Below, piece by piece: positions 39,535 through 51,330 of a stretch of 64,000 bases of DNA. The notes under the pieces were generated by a model. It was given only the letters and a program-made list of their open reading frames with translations. It had not been told where the DNA came from and did not search any database. The first letter of the stretch is position 1; each line of letters begins with the position of its first letter. Source of the DNA: Saposhnikovia divaricata (lineage: Eukaryota; Streptophyta; Magnoliopsida; Apiales; Apiaceae); the NCBI GenBank assembly GCA_036435485.1, contig CM071595.1, forward strand, positions 2,480,001 to 2,544,000. Direction: 5' to 3'. The position numbers and the translations under genes are program-made.

Positions 39535-40548
39535 ATGGTCCGACCCGATTTTTAACAATATCCCGTGTACTAACCCCTTTGAGGATTATCCAAAAACCGA
39601 GTTTTGACCATATCAGCTCCGATTCAGGTCTGAATTGCGTCAAATAAAATTTCGTTGAATTCCAATAACCCATAGGAACAAAATATGTAAAAATATCCTT
39701 AAAGTGGTCCGACTCGATTTTTAACAATATCCCGTGTACTAACCACTTTGAGAATTTTCCGAAAACCTAGTTTCGATCATATCAGCTCCGATTCCGGTCC
39801 GAACTGCGTCAATTAAGATTTTGTTGAATTCCAATAACCCATAGGAACAAAATATGTAAAAATATCCACAAAATGGTCCGACTCGATTTTTAACAATATC
39901 CCGTGTACTAACCGCTTTGAGGATTATCCAAAAACTGAGTTTTGACTATATAAGCTCCGATACAGGTCTGAATTGTGTCAAATAAAATTTCGTTGAATTC
40001 CAATAACCCATAGGAACAAAATATTTAAAAATATCAACAATATGGTCCGACCCGATTTTTAACAATATCCCGTGTACTAACCCCTTTGAGGATTATCCAA
40101 AAACCGAGTTTTGACTATATCAGCTCCGATTCAGGTCTGAATTGCGTCAAATAAAATTTCGTTGAATTCCAATAACCCATAGGAACAAAATATGTAAAAA
40201 TATCCTTAAAGTGGTCCGACTCGATTTTTAACAATATCCCGTGTACTAACCACTTTGAGAATTTTCCGAAAACCGAGTTTCGATCATATCAGCTCCGATT
40301 CCGGTCCGAACTGCGTCAAATAAAATTTTGTTGAATTCCAATAACCCATAGGAACAAAATATGTAAAAATATCCACAAAATGGTCCGACTCGATTTTTAA
40401 CAATATCCCGTGTACTAACCGCTTTGGGGATTATCCAAAAACCGAGTTTTGACTATATAAGCTCCGATACAGGTCTGAATTGTGTCAAATAAAATTTCGT
40501 TGAATTCCAATAACCCATAGGAACAAAATATTTAAAAATATCAACAAT
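39535..40548. repeat. C-D-B trimer, two tandem copies (507 bp each)
   Basis: C, D and B monomers at 39535, 39704 and 39873 are followed by C, D and B at 40042, 40211 and 40380. Both D monomers begin gtggtcc instead of atggtcc (aaagtgg), and both B monomers have accgctttg. These shared private changes show that the 507-bp trimer was duplicated as a unit. Copy 1 also has ttgaccatatc in C, which opens a short minus-strand frame. Confidence 0.86.
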
Positions 40549-41391
40549 ATGGTCCGACCCGATTTTTAACAATATCCCGTGTACTAACCCCTTTGAGGAT
40601 TATCCAAAAACCGAGTTTTGACTATATCAGCTCCGATTCAGGTCTGAATTGCGTCAAATAAAATTCGTTGAATTCCAATAACCCATAGGAACAAAATATT
40701 TAAAAATATCCACAAAATGGTCCGACCCGATTTTTAACAATATCCCGTGTACTAACCCCTTTGAGAATTTTCCGAAAACCGAGTTTCGATCATATCAGCT
40801 CCGATTCCGGTCTGAATTGCGTCAAATAAAATTTCGTTGAATTCCAATAACCCATAGGAACAAAATATTTAAAAATATCCACAAAATGGTCCGACCCGAT
40901 TTTTAACAATATCCCGTGTACTAACCCCTTTGAGGATTATCCAAAAACTGAGTTTTGACTATATAAGCTCCGATACAGGTCTGAATTGTGTCAAATAAAA
41001 TTTCGTTGAATTCCAATAAGCCATAGGAACAAAATATTTAAAAATATCAACAAAATGGTCCGACCCGATTTTTAACAATATCCCGTGTACTAACCCCTTT
41101 GAGGATTATCCAAAAACCGAGTTTTGACTATATCAGCTCCGATTCAGGTCTGAATTGCGTCAAATAAAATTCGTTGAATTCCAATAACCCATAGGAACAA
41201 AATATGTAAAAATATCCTTAAAATGGTCCGACTCGATTTTTAACAATATCCCGTGTACTAACCACTTTGAGGATTATCCGAAAACCGAGTTTCGTTCATA
41301 TCAGCTCCGATTCAGGTCTGAATTGCGTCAAATAAAATTTAGTTGAATTCCAATAACCCATAGGAACAAAATATGTAAAAATATCCACAAA

Positions 41392-41553
41392 ATGGTCCGA
41401 CCCGATTTTTAACAATATCCCGTGTCCTTTGAGAATTTTCCGAAAACCGAGTTTCGATCATATCAGCTCCGATTCCGGTCTGAATTGCGTCAAATAAAAT
41501 TTCGTTGAATTCCAATAACCCATAGGAACAAAATATTTAAAAATATCCACAAA
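41392..41553. repeat. E monomer with 7-bp deletion (1 of 4)
   Basis: The monomer is 162 bp: seven bases are missing from the gtgtactaaccccttt region, leaving gtgtcctttgag. The same deletion occurs at 42906-43067, 43743-43904 and 45256-45417 and nowhere else that I see. Each of the four is identical at the breakpoint, so they descend from one event that was then spread by duplication. Confidence 0.9.
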
Positions 41554-43742
41554 ATGGTCCGACTCGATTTTTAACAATATCCCGTGTACTAACCACTTTG
41601 AGGATTATCCGAAAACCGAGTTTCGTTCATATCAGCTCCGATTCAGGTCTGAATTGCGTCAAATAAAATTTAGTTGAATTCCAATAACCCATAGGAACAA
41701 AATATGTAAAAATATCCACAAAATGGTCCGACCCGATTTTTAACAATATCCCGTGTACTAACCCCTTTGAGAATTTTCCGAAAACCGAGTTTCGATCATA
41801 TCAGCTCCGATTCCGGTCTGAATTGCGTCAAATAAAATTTCGTTGAATTCCAATAACCCACAGGAACAAAATATTTAAAATTATCCACAAAATGGTCCGA
41901 CTCGATTTTTAACAATATCCCGTGTACTAACCCCTTTGAGGATTATCCAAAAACCGAGTTTTGACTATATAAGCTCCGATACAGGTCTGAATTGTGTCAA
42001 ATAAAATTTCGTTGAATTCCAATAACCCATAGGAACAAAATATTTAAAAATATCAACAAAATGGTCCGACCCGATTTTTAACAATATCCCGTGTACTAAC
42101 CCCTTTGAGGATTATCCAAAAATCGAGTTTTGACTATATCAGCTCCGATTCAGGTCTGAATTGCGTCAAATAAAATTTCGTTGAATTCCAATAACCCATA
42201 GGAACAAAATATGTAAAAATATCCTTAAAATGGTCCGACTCGATTTTTAACAATATCCCGTGTACTAACCACTTTGAGAATTTTCCGAAAACCGAGTTTC
42301 GATCATATCAGCTCCGATTCCGGTCCGAACTGCGTCAAATAAAATTTTGTTGAATTCCAATAACCCATAGGAACAAAATATGTAAAAATATCCACAAAAT
42401 GGTCCGACTCGATTTTTAACAATATCCCGTGTACTAACCCCTTTGAGGATTATCCAAAAACCGAGTTTTGACTATATAAGCTCCGATACTGGTCTGAATT
42501 GTGTCAAATAAAATTTCGTTGAATTCCAATAACCCATAGGAACAAAATATTTAAAAATATCAACAATATGGTCCGACCCGATTTTTAACAATATCCCGTG
42601 TATTAACCCCTTTGAGGATTATCCAAAAACCGAGTTTTGACTATATCAGCTCCGATTCAGGTCTGAATTGCGTCAAATAAAATTTCGTTGAATTCTAATA
42701 ACCCATAGGAACAAAATATGTGAAAATATCCTTAAAATGGTCCGACTCGATTTTTAACAATATCCCGTGTACTAACCACTTTGAGGATTATCCGAAAACC
42801 GAGTTTCGTTCATATCAGCTCCGATTCAGGTCTGAATTGCGTCAAATAAAATTTAGTTGAATTCCAATAACCCATAGGAACAAAATATGTAAAAATATCC
42901 ACAAAATGGTCCGACCCGATTTTTAACAATATCCCGTGTCCTTTGAGAATTTTCCGAAAACCGAGTTTCGATCATATCAGCTCCGATTCCGGTCTGAATT
43001 GCGTCAAATAAAATTTCGTTGAATTCCAATAACCCATAGGAACAAAATATTTAAAAATATCCACAAAATGGTCCAACTCGATTTTTAACAATATCCCGTG
43101 TACTAACCCCTTTGAGGATTATCCAAAAACCGAGTTTTGACTATATAAGCTCCGATACAGGTCTGAATTGTGTCAAATAAAATTTCGTTGAATTCCAATA
43201 ACCCATAGGAACAAAATATTTAAAAATATCAACAAAATGGTCCGACCCGATTTTTAACAATATCCCGTGTACTAACCCCTTTGAGGATTATCCAAAAACC
43301 GAGTTTTGACTATATCAGCTCCGATTCAGGTCTGAATTGCGTCAAATAAAATTCGTTGAATTCCAATAACCCATAGGAACAAAATATGTAAAAATATCCT
43401 TAAAATGGTCCGACTCGATTTTTAACAATATCCCGTGTACTAACCACTTTGAGAATTTTCCGAAAACCGAGTTTCGATCATATCAGCTCCGATTCCGGTC
43501 CGAACTGCGTCAAATAAAATTTTGTTGAATTCCAATAACCCATAGGAACAAAATATGTAAAAATATCCACAAAATGGTCTGACCCGATTTTTAACAATAT
43601 CCCGTGTACTAACCACTTTGAGGATTATCCGAAAACCGAGTTTCGTTCATATCAGCTCCGATTCAGGTCTGAATTGCGTCAAATAAAATTTAGTTGAATT
43701 CCAATAACCCATAGGAACAAAATATGTAAAAATATCCACAAA
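41392..43742. repeat. 14-mer HOR, block 4, copy 1 (2351 bp)
   Basis: The order is E A E B C D B C* A E B C D A. The E monomers at positions 1 and 10 (41392 and 42906) both lack 7 bp (gtgtcctttgag for gtgtactaacccctttgag), and two C-type monomers carry the one-base aaaattcg loss, so the unit is 2351 bp. Other markers are cccacagg with aaaattatccac (about 41880) and ggtctgacccg in the final A. An A directly after E (41554) is unusual and marks a junction. Confidence 0.85.
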
Positions 43743-45924
43743 ATGGTCCGACCCGATTTTTAACAATATCCCGTGTCCTTTGAGAATTTTCCGAAAACCG
43801 AGTTTCGATCATATCAGCTCCGATTCCGGTCTGAATTGCGTCAAATAAAATTTCGTTGAATTCCAATAACCCATAGGAACAAAATATTTAAAAATATCCA
43901 CAAAATGGTCCGACTCGATTTTTAACAATATCCCGTGTACTAACCACTTTGAGGATTATCCGAAAACCGAGTTTCGTTCATATCAGCTCCGATTCAGGTC
44001 TGAATTGCGTCAAATAAAATTTAGTTGAATTCCAATAACCCATAGGAACAAAATATGTAAAAATATCCACAAAATGGTCCGACCCGATTTTTAGCAATAT
44101 CCCGTGTACTAACCCCTTTGAGAATTTTCCGAAAACCGAGTTTCGATCATATCAGCTCCGATTCCGGTCTGAATTGCGTCAAATAAAATTTCGTTGAATT
44201 CCAATAACCCACAGGAACAAAATATTTAAAATTATCCACAAAATGGTCCGACTCGATTTTTAACAATATCCCGTGTACTAACCCCTTTGAGGATTATCCA
44301 AAAACCGAGTTTTGACTATATAAGCTCCGATACAGGTCTGAATTGTGTCAAATAAAATTTCGTTGAATTCCAATAACCCATAGGAACAAAATATTTAAAA
44401 ATATCAACAAAATGGTCCGACCCGATTTTTAACAATATCCCGTGTACTAACCCCTTTGAGGATTATCCAAAAACCGAGTTTTGACTATATCAGCTCCGAT
44501 TCAGGTCTGAATTGCGTCAAATAAAATTTCGTTGAATTCCAATAACCCATAGGAACAAAATATGTAAAAATATCCTTAAAGTGGTCCGACTCGATTTTTA
44601 ACAATATCCCGTGTACTAACCACTTTGAGAATTTTCCGAAAACCGAGTTTCGATCATATCAGCTCCGATTCCGGTCCGAACTGCGTCAAATAAAATTTTG
44701 TTGAATTCCAATAACCCATAGGAACAAAATATGTAAAAATATCCACAAAATGGTCCGACTCGATTTTTAACAATATCCCGTGTACTAACCCCTTTGAGGA
44801 TTATCCAAAAACCGAGTTTTGACTATATAAGCTCCGATACAGGTCTGAATTGTGTCAAATAAAATTTCGTTGAATTCCAATAACCCATAGGAACAAAATA
44901 TTTAAAAATATCAACAATATGGTCCGACCCGATTTTTAACAATATCCCGTGTACTAACCCCTTTGAGGATTATCCAAAAACCGAGTTTTGACTATATCAG
45001 CTCCGATTCAGGTCTGAATTGCGTCAAATAAAATTCGTTGAATTCCAATAACCCATAGGAACAAAATATGTAAAAATATCCTTAAAATGGTCCGACTCGA
45101 TTTTTAACAATATCCCGTGTACTAACCACTTTGAGGATTATCCGAAAACCGAGTTTCGTTCATATCAGCTCCGATTCAGGTCTGAATTGCGTCAAATAAA
45201 ATTTAGTTGAATTCCAATAACCCATAGGAACAAAATATGTAAAAATATCCACAAAATGGTCCGACCCGATTTTTAACAATATCCCGTGTCCTTTGAGAAT
45301 TTTCCGAAAACCGAGTTTCGATCATATCAGCTCCGATTCCGGTCTGAATTGCGTCAAATAAAATTTCGTTGAATTCCAATAACCCATAGGAACAAAATAT
45401 TTAAAAATATCCACAAAATGGTCCGACTCGATTTTTAACAATATCCCGTGTACTAACCCCTTTGAGGATTATCCAAAAACCGAGTTTTGACTATATAAGC
45501 TCCGATACAGGTCTGAATTGTATCAAATAAAATTTCGTTGAATTCCAATAACCCATAGGAACAAAATATTTAAAAATATCAACAAAATGGTCCGACCCGA
45601 TTTTTAACAATATCCCGTGTACTAACCCCTTTGAGGATTATCCAAAAACCGAGTTTTGACTATATCAGCTCCGATTCAGGTCTGAATTGCGTCAAATAAA
45701 ATTTCGTTGAATTCCAATAACCCATAGGAACAAAATATGTAAAAATATCCTTAAAATGGTCCGACTCGATTTTTAACAATATCCCGTGTACTAACCACTT
45801 TGAGAATTTTCCGAAAACCGAGTTTCGATCATATCAGCTCCGATTCCGGTCCGAACTGCGTCAAATAAAATTTTATTGAATTCCAATAACCCATAGGAAC
45901 AAAATATGTAAAAATATCCACAAA
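43743..45924. repeat. 14-mer HOR, block 4, copy 2 (13 of 14 monomers)
   Basis: The 7-bp-deleted E monomers recur at 43743 and 45256 (2351 and 2350 bp after the first pair). cccacagg with aaaattatccac recurs near 44230 and the E-A step at 43905. The D at 44581 begins gtggtcc, as in the trimer at 39704/40211. The copy departs from the HOR at the fourteenth position, where a B (45925, gacttg) replaces the A of copy 1. Confidence 0.84.
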
Positions 45925-46261
45925 ATGGTCCGACTTGATTTTTAACAATATCCCGTGTACTAACCCCTTTGAGGATTATCCAAAAACCGAGTTTTGACTA
46001 TATAAGCTCCGATACAGGTCTGAATTGTGTCAAATAAAATTTCGTTGAATTCCAATAACCCATAGGAACAAAATATTTAAAAATATCAACAAAATGGTCC
46101 GACCCGATTTTTAACAATATCCCGTGTACTAACCCCTTTGAGGATTATCCAAAAACCGAGTTTTGACTATATCAGCTCCGATTCAGGTCTGAATTGCGTC
46201 AAATAAAATTTCGTTGAATTCCAATAACCCATAGGAACAAAATATGTAAAATATCCTTAAA

Positions 46262-46430
46262 ATGGTCCGACTCGATTTTTAACAATATCCCGTGTACTAA
46301 CCACTTTAAGAATTTTCCGAAAACCAAGTTTCGATCATATCAGCTCCGATTCCGGTCCGAACTGCGTCAAATAAAATTTTGTTGAATTCCAATAACCCAT
46401 AGGAACAAAATATGTAAAAATATCCACAAA
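46262..46430. repeat. Last D-subtype monomer in the window
   Basis: This is a D monomer with private changes ctttaagaatt and aaaccaagtttcg, preceded by a one-base-short tail (gtaaaatatcc). It keeps ggtccgaactg and T119. I find no ggtccgaactg downstream of it, so the D subtype is absent from the remaining 17.5 kb. Confidence 0.82.
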
Positions 46431-47443
46431 ATGGTCCGACTCGATTTTTAACAATATCCCGTGTACTAACCCCTTTGAGGATTATCCAAAAACCGAGTTT
46501 TGACTATATAAGCTCCGATACAGGTCTGAATTGTGTCAAATAAAATTTCGTTGAATTCCAATAACCCATAGGAACAAAATATTTAAAAATATCAACAATA
46601 TGGTCCGACCCGATTTTTAACAATATCCCGTGTACTAACCCCTTTGAGGATTATCCAAAAACCGAGTTTTGACTATATCAGCTCCGATTCAGGTCTGAAT
46701 TGCGTCAAATAAAATTCGTTGAATTCCAATAACCCATAGGAACAAAATATGTAAAAATATCCTTAAAATGGTCCGACTCGATTTTTAACAATATCCCGTG
46801 TACTAACCACTTTGAGGATTATCCGAAAACCGAGTTTCGTTCATATCAGCTCCGATTCAGGTCTGAATTGCGTCAAATAAAATTTAGTTGAATTCCAATA
46901 ACCCATAGGAACAAAATATGTAAAAATATCCACAAAATGGTCCGACCCGATTTTTAACAATATCCCGTGTACTAACCCCTTTGAGAATTTTCCGAAAACC
47001 GAGTTTCGATCCTATCAGCTCCGATTCCGGTCTGAATTGCGTCAAATAAAATTTCGTTGAATTCCAATAACCCATAGGAACAAAATATTTAAAAATATCC
47101 ACAAAATGGTCCGACTCGATTTTTAACAATATCCCGTGTACTAACCCCTTTGAGGATTATCCAAAAACCGAGTTTTGACTATATAAGCTCCGATACAGGT
47201 CTGAATTGTGTCAAATAAAATTTCGTTGAATTCCAATAACCCATAGGAACAAAATATTTAAAAATATCAACAAAATGGTCCGACCCAATTTTTAACAATA
47301 TCCCGTGTACTAACCCCTTTGAGGATTATCCAAAAACAGAGTTTTGACTATATCAGCTCCGATTCAGGTCTGAATTGCGTCAAATAAAATTTCGTTGAAT
47401 TCCGATAATCCATAGGAACAAAATATGTAAAAATATCCTTAAA

Positions 47444-49809
47444 ATGGTCCGACTCGATTTTTAACAATATCCCGTGTACTAACCACTTTGAGGATTATCC
47501 GAAAACCGAGTTTCGTTCATATCAGCTCCGATTCATGTCTGAATTGCGTCAAATAAAATTTAGTTGAATTCCAATAACCCATAGGAACAAAATATGTAAA
47601 AATATCCACAAAATGGTCCGACCCGATTTTTAACAATATCCCGTGTACTAACCCCTTTGAGAATTTTCCGAAAACCGAGTTTCGATCATATCAGCTCCGA
47701 TTCCGGTCTGAATTGCGTCAAATAAAATTTCGTTGAATTCCAATAACCCATAGGAACAAAATATTTAAAAATATCCACAAAATGGTCCGACTCGATTTTT
47801 AACAATATCCCGTGTACTAACCCCTTTGAGGATTATCCAAAAACCGAGTTTTGACTATATAAGCTCCGATACAGGTCTGAATTGTGTCAAATAAAATTTC
47901 GTTGAATTCCAATAACCCATAGGAACAAAATATTTTAAAATATCAACAAAATGGTCCGACCCGATTTTTAACAATATCCCGTGTACTAACCCCTTTGAGG
48001 ATTATCCAAAAACAGAGTTTTGACTATATCAGCTCCGATTCAGGTCTGAATTGCGTAAAATAAAATTTCGTTGAATTCCGATAACCCATAGGAACAAAAT
48101 ATGTAAAAATATCCTTAAAATGGTCCGACTCGATTTTTAACAATATCCCGTGTACTAACCACTTTGAGGATTATCCGAAAACCGAGTTTCGTTCATATCA
48201 GCTCCGATTCATGTCTGAATTGCGTCAAATAAAATTTAGTTGAATTCCAATAACCCATAGGAACAAAATATGTAAAAATATCCACAAAATGGTCCGACCC
48301 GATTTTTAACAATATCCCGTGTACTAACCCCTTTGAGAATTTTCCGAAAACCGAGTTTCGATCATATCAGCTCCGATTCCGGTCTGAATTGCGTCAAATA
48401 AAATTTCGTTGAATTCCAATAACCCATAGGAACAAAATATCTAAAAATATCCACAAAATGGTCCGACTCGATTTTTAACAATATCCCGTGTACTAACCCC
48501 TTTGAGGATTATCCAAAAACCGAGTTTTGACTATATCAGCTCCGATTCAGGTCTGAATTGCGTCAAATAAAATTTCGTTGAATTCCAATAACCCATAGGA
48601 ACAAAATATGTAAAAATATCCTTAAAATGGTCCGACTCGATTTTTAACAATATCCCGTGTACTAACCACTTTGAGGATTATCCGAAAACCGAGTTTCGTT
48701 CATATCAGCTCCGATTCATGTCTGAATTGCGTCAAATAAAATTTAGTTGAATTCCAATAACCCATAGGAACAAAATATGTAAAAATATCCACAAAATGGT
48801 CCGACCCGATTTTTAACAATATCCCGTGTACTAACCCCTTTGAGAATTTTCCGAAAACCGAGTTTCGATCTTATCAGCTCCGATTCCGGTCTGAATTGCG
48901 TCAAATAAAATTTCGTTGAATTCCAATAACCCATAGGAACAAAATATTTAAAAATATCCACAAAATGGTCCGACTCGATTTTTAACAATATCCCGTGTAC
49001 TAACCCCTTTGAGGATTATCCAAAAACCGAGTTTTGACTATATAAGCTCCGATACAGGTCTGAATTGTGTCAAATAAAATTTCGTTGAATTCCAATAACC
49101 CATAGGAACAAAATATTTTAAAATATCAACAAAATGGTCCGACCCAATTTTTAACAATATCCCGTGTACTAACCCCTTTGAGGATTATCCAAAAACAGAG
49201 TTTTTACTATATCAGCTCCGATTCAGGTCTGAATTGCGTCAAATAAAATTTCGTTGAATTCCGATAACCCATAGGAACAAAATATGTAAAAATATCCTTA
49301 AAATGGTCCGACTCGATTTTTAACAATATCCCGTGTACTAACCACTTTGAGGATTATCCGAAAACCGAGTTTCGTTCATATCAGCTCCGATTCATGTCTG
49401 AATTGCGTCAAATAAAATTTAGTTGAATTCCAATAACCCATAGGAACAAAATATGTAAAAATATCCACAAAATGGTCCGACCCGATTTTTAACAATATCC
49501 CGTGTACTAACCCCTTTGAGAATTTTCCGAAAACCGAGTTTCGATCATATCAGCTCCGATTCCGGTCTGAATTGCGTCAAATAAAATTTCGTTGAATTCC
49601 AATAACCCATAGGAACAAAATATCTAAAAATATCCACAAAATGGTCCGACTCGATTTTTAACAATATCCCGTATACTAACCCCTTTGAGGATTATCCAAA
49701 AACCGAGTTTTGACTATATCAGCTCCGATTCAGGTCTGAATTGTGTCAAATAAAATTTCGTTGAATTCCAATAACCCATAGGAACAAAATATGTAAAAAT
49801 ATCCTTAAA
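47444..49809. repeat. 7-mer tandem inside the 24-mer (2 x 1183 bp)
   Basis: The run A E B C A E C' occurs at 47444-48626 and again at 48627-49809. Both halves have ttcatgtctg A monomers, an attttaaaatat B tail (palindromes at 47930 and 49113), an aaaacagag C and an atctaaaaat E tail. The second half alone has gatcttatcag and ccgtatac. This duplication preceded the 24-mer duplication, because it is present in both 24-mer copies. Confidence 0.82.
47930..47943. other. Perfect 14-bp palindrome in B tails (exemplar)
   Basis: The sequence ATATTTTAAAATAT is its own reverse complement. It arises from the usual atattt-aa-aaatat dyad by a single A-to-T change at unit position 155. Other copies lie at 49113-49126, 51986-51999, 53169-53182, 56549-56562 and 61112-61125, all in B tails before an aaaacagag C monomer. 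Confidence 0.9.
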
Positions 49810-51330
49810 ATGGTCCGACTCGATTTTTAACAATATCCCGTGTACTAACCACTTTGAGGATTATCCGAAAACCGAGTTTCGTTCATATCAGCTCCGATTC
49901 AGGTCTGAATTGCGTCAAATAAAATTTCGTTGAATTGCAATAACCCATAGGAACAAAATATTTAAAAATATCCACAAAATTGTCCGACCCGATTTTTAAC
50001 AATATCCCGTGTACTAACCCCTTTGAGAATTTTCCGAAAACCGAGTTTCGATCATATCAGCTCCGATTCCGGTCTGAATTGCGTCAAATAAAATTTCGTT
50101 GAATTCCAATAACCCATAGGAACAAAATATTTAAAAATATCCACAAAATGGTCCGACCCGATTTTTAACAATATCCCGTGTACTAACCCCTTTGAGGATT
50201 ATCCAAAAACCGAGTTTTGACTATATAAGCTCCGATACAGGTCTGAATTGTGTCAAATAAAATTTCGTTGAATTCCAATAAGCCATAGGAACAAAATATT
50301 TAAAAATATCAACAAAATGGTCCGACCCGATTTTTAACAATATCCCGTGTACTAACCCCTTTGAGGATTATCCAAAAACCGAGTTTTGACTATATCAGCT
50401 CCGATTCAGGTCTGAATTGCGTCAAATAAAATTTCGTTGAATTCCAATAACCCATAGGAACAAAATATGTAAAAATATCCTTAAAATGGTCCGACTCGAT
50501 TTTTAACAATATCCCGTGTACTAACCACTTTGAGGATTATCCGAAAACCGAGTTTCGTTCATATCAGCTCCGATTCAGGTCTGAATTGCGTCAAATAAAA
50601 TTTAGTTGAATTCCAATAACCCATAGGAACAAAATATGTAAAAATATCCATAAAATGGTCCGTCCCGATTTTTAACAATATCCCGTGTACTAACCCCTTT
50701 GAGAATTTTCCGAAAACCGAGTTTCGATCATATCAGCTCCGATTCCGGTCTGAATTGCGTCAAATAAAATTTCGTTGAATTCCAATAACCCATAGGAACA
50801 AAATATTTAAAAATATCCACAAAATGGTCCGACACGATTTTTAACAATATCCCGTGTACTAACCCCTTTGAGGATTATCCAAAAACCGAGTTTTGACTAT
50901 ATCAGCTCCGATTCAGGTCTGAATTGCGTCAAATAAAATTTCGTTGAATTCCAATAACCCATAGGAACAAAATATGTAAAAATATCCTTAAAATGGTCCG
51001 ACTCGATTTTTAACAATATCCCGTGTACTAACCACTTTGAGGATTATCCGAAAACCGAGTTTCGTTCATATCAGCTCCGATTCAGGTCTGAATTGCGTCA
51101 AATAAAATTTCGTTGAATTCCAATAACCCATAGGAACAAAATATTTAAAAATATCCACAAAATGGTCCGACTCGATTTTTAACAATATCCCGTGTACTAA
51201 CCCCTTTGAGGATTATCCAAAAACCGAGCTTTGACTATATAAGCTCCGATACAGGTCTGAATTGTGTCAAATAAAATTTCGTTGAATTCCAATAACCCAT
51301 AGGAACAAAATATTTAAAAATATCAACAAA

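Larger units (their letters stand above)
47275..51330. repeat. 24-mer HOR, copy 1 (4056 bp)
   Basis: Monomers begin C A E B C A E C' and the A-to-C' run is then repeated, followed by A E B C A E C' A' B. Markers are aaaacagag in C monomers, tccgataatcc, attttaaaatat in B tails, gcgtaaaat, atctaaaaat in E tails, gatcttatcag, ccgtatac, gaattgcaat with attgtccg, ccgtcccg and ccgacacg. The markers recur exactly 4056 bp (24 x 169) downstream, for example tccgataatcc at 47401 and 51457. Confidence 0.87.

Noticed and set aside
46884..47129. Possible 81-residue minus-strand proteins at 46884, 48743 and 52799
   Set aside because: They are 11 and 24 monomers apart (1859 and 4056 bp) and read the same repeat through a single lost stop codon. 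They end by frame drift in the next monomer. The internal hydrophobic stretch is just AT-rich satellite sequence.
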